The translations under genes and the position numbers were made by a program. A DNA stretch of 33,472 bases from Candidatus Bathyarchaeota archaeon (GTDB lineage: Archaea; Thermoproteota; Bathyarchaeia; Bathyarchaeales; Bathycorpusculaceae), in contig JAGTQI010000009.1 in NCBI GenBank assembly GCA_018396955.1, positions 1 to 33,472 of the forward strand, written 5' to 3'. The notes under the pieces are model-generated. The model was given only the letters and a program-made list of their open reading frames with translations. It had not been told where the DNA came from and made no database searches. This document shows, one piece after another, positions 28,688-33,472 of the stretch (position 1 is its first letter; each line of letters starts with the position of its first letter).

Positions 28688-29104
28688 TTAACCCTCGTTT
28701 GGTATATGGTGCTTTACTATAACTTGTGGTGAATTAGGCGCAATTCTGTACTGGAGACGATTAGATGCGCCAGCCTTTACGAGTAGTCCTTTACCAGCCA
28801 TTCTTGAGAGGTAGGTGGCCACCGTGCTTAGGCTGATGGGCTCCTTAAACTCTTGTTCGTAGGCTATTTGAACTTCCTTTGACGAGAACCAAACAAGGGG
28901 GAAGTTCTTTTGAAGAACTGCCAACAGCTTATCATATTTTGACTTCTTAACGCTAGTAATGCCAACCCCGTGATTGGCGCTTGATGTAACCCCTCCCAGT
29001 AACTCCACAAGGTCTAATAGACGCAAGGCTTTGTCTCGCGTTATTTGTCCTTCAATGGATATGCAATATTTATTGCCTTCACCATCGAACACTTCGACTC
29101 TCAT
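28688..29104 (-). CDS. Uncharacterised winged-helix-like protein
   Basis: From MRVEVFDGEGNKYCISIEGQITRDKALRLLDLVELLGG; wHTH-like FSSKEVQIAYEQEFKEPISLSTVATYLSRMAGKGLLVKAGASNRLQYRI. Confidence 0.62.
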   Translation of the reverse strand: MRVEVFDGEGNKYCISIEGQITRDKALRLLDLVELLGGVTSSANHGVGITSVKKSKYDKLLAVLQKNFPLVWFSSKEVQIAYEQEFKEPISLSTVATYLSRMAGKGLLVKAGASNRLQYRIAPNSPQVIVKHHIPNEG

Positions 29105-29318
29105 CTTTCTCGCTGGCACTGCCGTCGGACACCCGCAAATTCTCTTCACAGATTTGCACTTCACAAGATATAGCTATTGCGGTGAAGTCAAGGATATTCA
29201 AAAAGCCAATTTTAAACCGGAAATGACGTAAAGCGCTTTATTTCCAAAGATTTTGGATAACAAAGTTTACAGACAATTTCCTTATGTAAAACAAAAGAGT
29301 CGGCAAATTGCGCTGGCG

Positions 29319-29342
29319 TTTTCCAGTAGAAACTATGGGGTG
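29319..29342 (+). promoter_or_regulatory. ORB1: origin recognition box-like element
   Basis: ttttccagtagaaactatggggtg matches the archaeal ORB layout TTCCAgTgGAAAC...GGGGT. Confidence 0.78.
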
Positions 29343-29536
29343 CCTTTTCCAAAAAGAAGAGACACAGAAATAGCAATACGGTGAGAATTAAGGGAATAAA
29401 AACACCAAAAATAAGTAAATTCACAAGTTTTTCACAAGGTGTGAAAAGAATATGGTTTCGTTACGCCTTAGTATGACGAATGTGTTCAGCTGTTGTAAGT
29501 TTCTTGGCTTTAAGTATATGTGAGATATTAGGGGTG

Positions 29537-29562
29537 CTACCCCGCTGTTTCCATTGGAAAGG
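29537..29562 (-). promoter_or_regulatory. ORB2: origin recognition box-like element, inverted
   Basis: Reverse complement cctttccaatggaaacagcggggtag aligns with ORB1 and ORB3 without gaps. Confidence 0.8.
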
Positions 29563-29721
29563 ATGTTTGCGCTAAAACTTCTTCGTTACTACAGATCAAG
29601 GTGAAACATTTTTAGTTTAGGTATAAAAACTTCTACGAGAACTTTTTTTATTTGTAAAGATCTCTAACCGTTCAGAGTATTTTTCCTTTTCCAGGAAACA
29701 GAAATTTTAAAAACTTAAGAG

Positions 29722-29745
29722 TATTCCAGTTGAAATGATGGGGTG
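29722..29745 (+). promoter_or_regulatory. ORB3: origin recognition box-like element
   Basis: tattccagttgaaatgatggggtg; same length and spacing as ORB1. Confidence 0.78.
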
Positions 29746-29894
29746 TCTCCTTTTTCTAATAACAGAACATCTACCACTTTTAGGATTTTACTGCTGCTTG
29801 TTCACTTTTCTGTATGAGATGCCTTATCTTTAAACTCTTCAAAAATGAGGCGAACACACTTTGCATAAAGTTTCATTTAGGAGAAAGGAGTCTA

Positions 29895-31145
29895 ATGAAG
29901 GATACAAGTATACTTGATGAGGTGTTTGAAAGATTCTGCAATACGGTGGGCGTGTTTAAGGACAGGGAGGTTCTCCGGCACGACTATTTACCAGAGAAGC
30001 TTCCCCATCGTGAAGAACAGATTCGACGCCTTGGAGAGGTTATTGCACCAGTTTTGAAGGGCGCACGATGTTCCAACATTTTTGTTTACGGGAAAACGGG
30101 CACCGGTAAAACTGCTGTGACTAAATATGTCTTGAACCACTTGGAAGTTAAGGCTAAGGAAATCGGTGCACCTGTAAGTTTTTGTTATGTAAATTGTCGC
30201 TTGGCTGGAACCGAGTATAGGGTTCTTGCGAGTTTATGCCAGAGTATTAACCTCGTAGTTCCGTTCACTGGGCTTTCTCTTGGCGAGGTTTTTGACCGGT
30301 TTAAGCAAGGCTTGGATACTGCTAAGAGGATACTGATTGTCGCCCTTGATGAGGTGGACGCCATAGTAAAGGCGCGAAGCGACATTCTCCTATACGAACT
30401 CACAAGAATCAACGAAATATTAACACGCAGTAAAGCCTCCGTAATAGGCATTTCCAATGACTTACGCCTAAAAGAGTTCCTAGACCCTCGGGTTCTAAGC
30501 TCCCTGAGCGAAGAGGAAATAGTCTTTAGGCCCTATAATGCAGCTGAACTAAGGAACATTTTGGCCGAGCGGGCGCAAATGGCTTTCCGCGATGGGGCCC
30601 TTACCGAGGGAGCTCTAAGCCTTTGCGCGGCTTTGGCGGCTGCCGAGCACGGTGATGCTCGGAGAGCCTTGGATCTGCTAAGAGTTGCTGGCGAAGTTGC
30701 AGAACGTAAAGGAGAAAGCACTGTTACTGAGGAGCATGTCCGCGAGGCTGAGAGGCTTATAGAGCATAATAGAGTTGTTGATGCTTTGGCAAATTTGACC
30801 TTACACTCTAAACTTGTGATGCTGAGCGTTTATCATCTTGTTAGGGCGAACGGTTACCGTGCGGTTACGGGCGAAATTTATGAGGTGTATAATGAGCTTT
30901 GCAGCGAATTGGCTGTAACGCCTTTAACTCAGAGGCGTGTTAGCACCTTGGTTAACGAGCTTGATGCTTTGGGTCTGCTAAACGCGCAAGTTGTGAGCAT
31001 GGGACGTTATGGACGGACGAAAAAGATCCGCATGGAGGTGACACGCACCCTTATTAAAGAAGCCTTCTCTAATGACAGTAGGCTTGGACGCTTGATTGAT
31101 TATGAGCCCAAAAGTCTTTCAAAAGATGCGGGTAGTAGGAATTGA
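29895..31145 (+). CDS. cdc6: Orc1/Cdc6 replication initiator (AAA+ ATPase)
   Basis: Walker A YGKTGTGKTAVTKYVL, Walker B LIVALDEVDAIV, sensor GISNDLRLKEFLDPRVLSSL, C-terminal winged helix. Likely ATG at 29895 after gagaaaggag RBS. Confidence 0.96.
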   Translation: MKDTSILDEVFERFCNTVGVFKDREVLRHDYLPEKLPHREEQIRRLGEVIAPVLKGARCSNIFVYGKTGTGKTAVTKYVLNHLEVKAKEIGAPVSFCYVNCRLAGTEYRVLASLCQSINLVVPFTGLSLGEVFDRFKQGLDTAKRILIVALDEVDAIVKARSDILLYELTRINEILTRSKASVIGISNDLRLKEFLDPRVLSSLSEEEIVFRPYNAAELRNILAERAQMAFRDGALTEGALSLCAALAAAEHGDARRALDLLRVAGEVAERKGESTVTEEHVREAERLIEHNRVVDALANLTLHSKLVMLSVYHLVRANGYRAVTGEIYEVYNELCSELAVTPLTQRRVSTLVNELDALGLLNAQVVSMGRYGRTKKIRMEVTRTLIKEAFSNDSRLGRLIDYEPKSLSKDAGSRN

Positions 31146-31659
31146 AGATGGAAGTTTTGTAAAGGGTGTTGATGAAAAGGCTCTTTTGGCCGCTGTCCTT
31201 TTCAAGGGGTTAAAGATTGAGGATGTGACTTTCAAATGGATAACTGTTGATGGCTTTGATGCAACGGAAAAGGCTGCAGAAATCCTAAAACAGTGGGATT
31301 TTCAAGCGGTCATGCTTGCTGGAGTGTCCTTTGCCGGCTTTAACGTTATAGACCCTTTAGCTCTTTCTGACATGTTTCAAAAACCCATAGTTGTTGTGGC
31401 AAGAACAAAGCCTGATAATCGGGCGGTTAAAAGTGCACTTATACGACACTTCAAGGATTGGGCACGACGCTGGGAGGTTTTTGCAAAATTAGGGCCAATC
31501 TATGAGGTGAAGGTGTTGGAAGGTGAGGCCCCATTATATTTTGAAGTTGTTGGGGCAAAGATGGAGTGGGCCAGCCAGCTTATAACAAGTTTTGTTGCCT
31601 GTGGCAGAATACCGGAACCCCTCCGTGTCGCTAGACTAATCGCACGCGGCCTATCTTAA
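31102..31659 (+). CDS. DUF99 family protein
   Basis: MSPKVFQKMRVVGIEDGSFVKG...AVMLAGVSFAGFNVIDPLALSDMFQKPIVVVARTKPDN; overlaps the cdc6 3' end by 44 nt. Confidence 0.9.
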   Translation: MSPKVFQKMRVVGIEDGSFVKGVDEKALLAAVLFKGLKIEDVTFKWITVDGFDATEKAAEILKQWDFQAVMLAGVSFAGFNVIDPLALSDMFQKPIVVVARTKPDNRAVKSALIRHFKDWARRWEVFAKLGPIYEVKVLEGEAPLYFEVVGAKMEWASQLITSFVACGRIPEPLRVARLIARGLS

Positions 31660-33239
31660 GTAAACGGGATGACTTTAACATCTAATGTTTGGAGATTCAC
31701 CACCGGTACCAGACCGGGCATTGGGATGAACCCTTGCCTTTTCATGTACTCAGTCTGCTCCTGCCAGCACCCAGAGTTAACAACGGTGACTCCCCTGTAA
31801 TTTGTATATCCGGCTGTGTGGGTGTGCCCGGCGTGGAAAATGTCGGGCACGCGATCTATGACGAGGTAGTCTTTGCTCTCTGGCGCCAACGGTGTTTTTC
31901 CTCCATAAACTGGTGCTAAGTGGCGGCACTGCAAAAGTAGGGTCATGGCTTTTTCTGGCTGGGTGTAATTTATTCCAGGAACTGTTGAGATTATGTCGTC
32001 TAGGCTTCGGCCATGGTACATGAGAGCTTCAACGTTGTGGAGACTGAGAAGACAGGGATTTCCAAAAGAGTGGATGTTGCTTGCGTCGTGAAGGTTCTCC
32101 AGAAAGGCACCGGATATTGGCGGTTGGGGTAAAGCCTTTCTTGGGGCATCATGGTTTCCCGGAATGATTACCACTTCAATGTAGTCTGGGATTTGCTTGA
32201 TGAGATTTGAGGCTAATCTATATTGCCCATAAATATCCCTTATTGCAAGTTCCTTAACTTGATTTGGGTAGACGCCTATTCCGTCAACGATGTCGCCGGC
32301 TATCAAAACATATTTTACATGGCTAGCTATCTCTCGCATTTGCCCATTTCCATATTCGCCCTTTAACCACAAAACAAACCTGTTAAAAAGATGTTCTTGG
32401 AATTTTACACTCCCCACATGCAAGTCTGAAGTGAGCACGGCGTAAACAGGAACCGGAGCCTTGTTCGGATTTTTAGGGGCGATGTCTGGGAGGATAATGT
32501 CTTCAGCTATCAACAAGTTTCCCCGAGTTTTAGTCACGCTCACACAAATAACCTGGTCCAACAAGAGGGTTCTTGCTTTGGTCAAGAGGTCGGAGGGCGC
32601 ATTTTGCGGCACCAAAACAGTGGCGCTTGCACTGAAATCTTCTAACGTTAAGAGAATTTTTTGCTTTGCCTCTTTCTTCTCTGTTATCATGCCGATTATT
32701 TTGAGTTTTGTGTTGGGCGGAGCCCTTACCACATCAGCAATTGGAGTCGCTCCTCTTGCATCCATTCTTTGCCTCAGCAGTTTTTCGAGGCGTTCAAACC
32801 TATCCCTGAAGTATTTAAGGTAATCTTCCAATGTTCCGCTTGAGCTTAGTTTACTGCCAGCATCCTCAATGATCTTAATTTCGGCTTCCACTTCTCTGGC
32901 GTATGGGCGGAAAAGCTTTTTCCCCTCAAGGATTAATTGAGGCTGTATAAGCGATCCTCGAAGAATTGTTTGTGGGGATACCTCTTCATTTATCTGCGGT
33001 GCTAAAGTTGAGCTTTCAATTCTTTCGGGCTTTTTTACAATCTCTTCTAAAAGACTTCTTTCAATGAAAAGCGGCTTATCCTTTAATGTTTTTATTTTGG
33101 CTAAAGCTTTACTTATAATATCAACAGGGTCTTCGGTTGAGGATGCCTTGTTTAAGAATTCGAAGGCATCTTTGTTAAGCTGGTATCCTGCTGCTACAGT
33201 AAGCTCGACAGCCTTTTGAAGCTTCTCGAAAAAACTCAT
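31656..33239 (-). CDS. polB: DNA polymerase D small subunit DP1
   Basis: AVLTSDLHVGSVKFQEHLFNRFVLWLKGEYGN, IAGDIVDGIGVYPNQ, IPGNHDAPRKALPQPPIS, HAGHTHTAGYTNYRGVTVVNSGCWQEQTEYMKRQG. ATG 33237-33239 overlaps the upstream stop (ATGA). Confidence 0.96.
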   Translation of the reverse strand: MSFFEKLQKAVELTVAAGYQLNKDAFEFLNKASSTEDPVDIISKALAKIKTLKDKPLFIERSLLEEIVKKPERIESSTLAPQINEEVSPQTILRGSLIQPQLILEGKKLFRPYAREVEAEIKIIEDAGSKLSSSGTLEDYLKYFRDRFERLEKLLRQRMDARGATPIADVVRAPPNTKLKIIGMITEKKEAKQKILLTLEDFSASATVLVPQNAPSDLLTKARTLLLDQVICVSVTKTRGNLLIAEDIILPDIAPKNPNKAPVPVYAVLTSDLHVGSVKFQEHLFNRFVLWLKGEYGNGQMREIASHVKYVLIAGDIVDGIGVYPNQVKELAIRDIYGQYRLASNLIKQIPDYIEVVIIPGNHDAPRKALPQPPISGAFLENLHDASNIHSFGNPCLLSLHNVEALMYHGRSLDDIISTVPGINYTQPEKAMTLLLQCRHLAPVYGGKTPLAPESKDYLVIDRVPDIFHAGHTHTAGYTNYRGVTVVNSGCWQEQTEYMKRQGFIPMPGLVPVVNLQTLDVKVIPFT

Positions 33240-33472
33240 AACCTTACCTCTCTCCAATCCCACTTTATTGGGACTACAATGTAGCCTTCCTCGAAATCAC
33301 CCAAAATTTCTGTTAAACCTTCCATGTAAAAATAACCAGTCAACGCCGCTGTGACAGCGTCTATCTCATGCGGCGTCAATGCACGCTGACTTAGGGACCC
33401 GGCTAGTCCGATGCTTTTTAGAATGTTTTGAATTGTTTTCCAGTCTCTTGTTGGCATGCCTAAAGCCTTTCT
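33236..33472 (-). CDS. DUF429-like predicted nuclease, C-terminal part only (runs off window)
   Basis: RKALGMPTRDWKTIQNILKSIGLAG...LTPHEIDAVTAALTGYFYMEGLTEILGDFEEGYIVVP; no start in window. Confidence 0.6.
   Translation of the reverse strand, partial: RKALGMPTRDWKTIQNILKSIGLAGSLSQRALTPHEIDAVTAALTGYFYMEGLTEILGDFEEGYIVVPIKWDWREVRL

Larger units (their letters stand above)
29233..29894. other. Putative chromosomal replication origin
   Basis: Long AT-rich intergenic region immediately upstream of orc1/cdc6 with three ORB-like elements in mixed orientation and an A/T-rich stretch (about 29565-29720) between ORB2 and ORB3. Confidence 0.75.

Noticed and set aside
29212-29424. 70-aa minus-strand ORF with a hydrophobic N-terminus
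   Set aside because: It spans ORB1 in an AT-rich noncoding gap; hydrophobicity is expected from T-rich DNA and no family is recognisable.
29687-29699. ttttccaggaaac between ORB2 and ORB3 as a fourth ORB
   Set aside because: Lacks the TG spacer in the dyad and has no downstream G-string; at best a degenerate mini-ORB.
1-33472. CRISPR arrays, tRNA/rRNA genes, transposases, inteins
   Set aside because: Looked for by eye in intergenic regions and in DP2; no regularly spaced repeats, convincing tRNA, rRNA, transposase or intein junction found. A tRNAscan or Infernal run would be decisive.

Overview
This 33.5 kb window is archaeal chromosome, with a gene complement resembling Bathyarchaeia or a related deep TACK lineage. 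That placement is inferred from gene content only. Most of it is dense housekeeping coding sequence: Pus10 (partial), SRP54, an XPF/ERCC4-type nuclease divergent from an XPD-like helicase, a PAC2 protein, Hsp20, aIF5A, NAD kinase, a Nob1-like PIN endonuclease, a class III aminotransferase, Alba, a porCDAB cluster, DUF2070, an Lsm-like protein, Sec61-beta (57 aa, absent from the ORF track), SHMT, DUF488, a MazG-like protein, PolD large subunit DP2, GGGP synthase, an Elf1-like protein, NAD synthase with an adjacent nitrilase, Orc1/Cdc6, DUF99, PolD small subunit DP1 and a partial DUF429-like gene. The most interesting region is about 27.1-29.9 kb. The AT-rich gap upstream of orc1/cdc6 holds three well-matched ORB-like elements (TTCCA-T-GAAA----GGGGT) and looks like a chromosomal replication origin. 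Next to it are an uncharacterised membrane-anchored coiled-coil/winged-helix protein, a second winged-helix protein, and an inverted-repeat cluster (GTGAYGTCA). Other notable points: a likely ACG (or mutated ATG) start for the Nob1-like gene in a TAACG stop/start overlap; a probable split glutamine-dependent NAD+ synthase; an aminotransferase pseudogene that has lost its PLP-lysine region; and a small decayed membrane-protein remnant at 7.0-7.2 kb.
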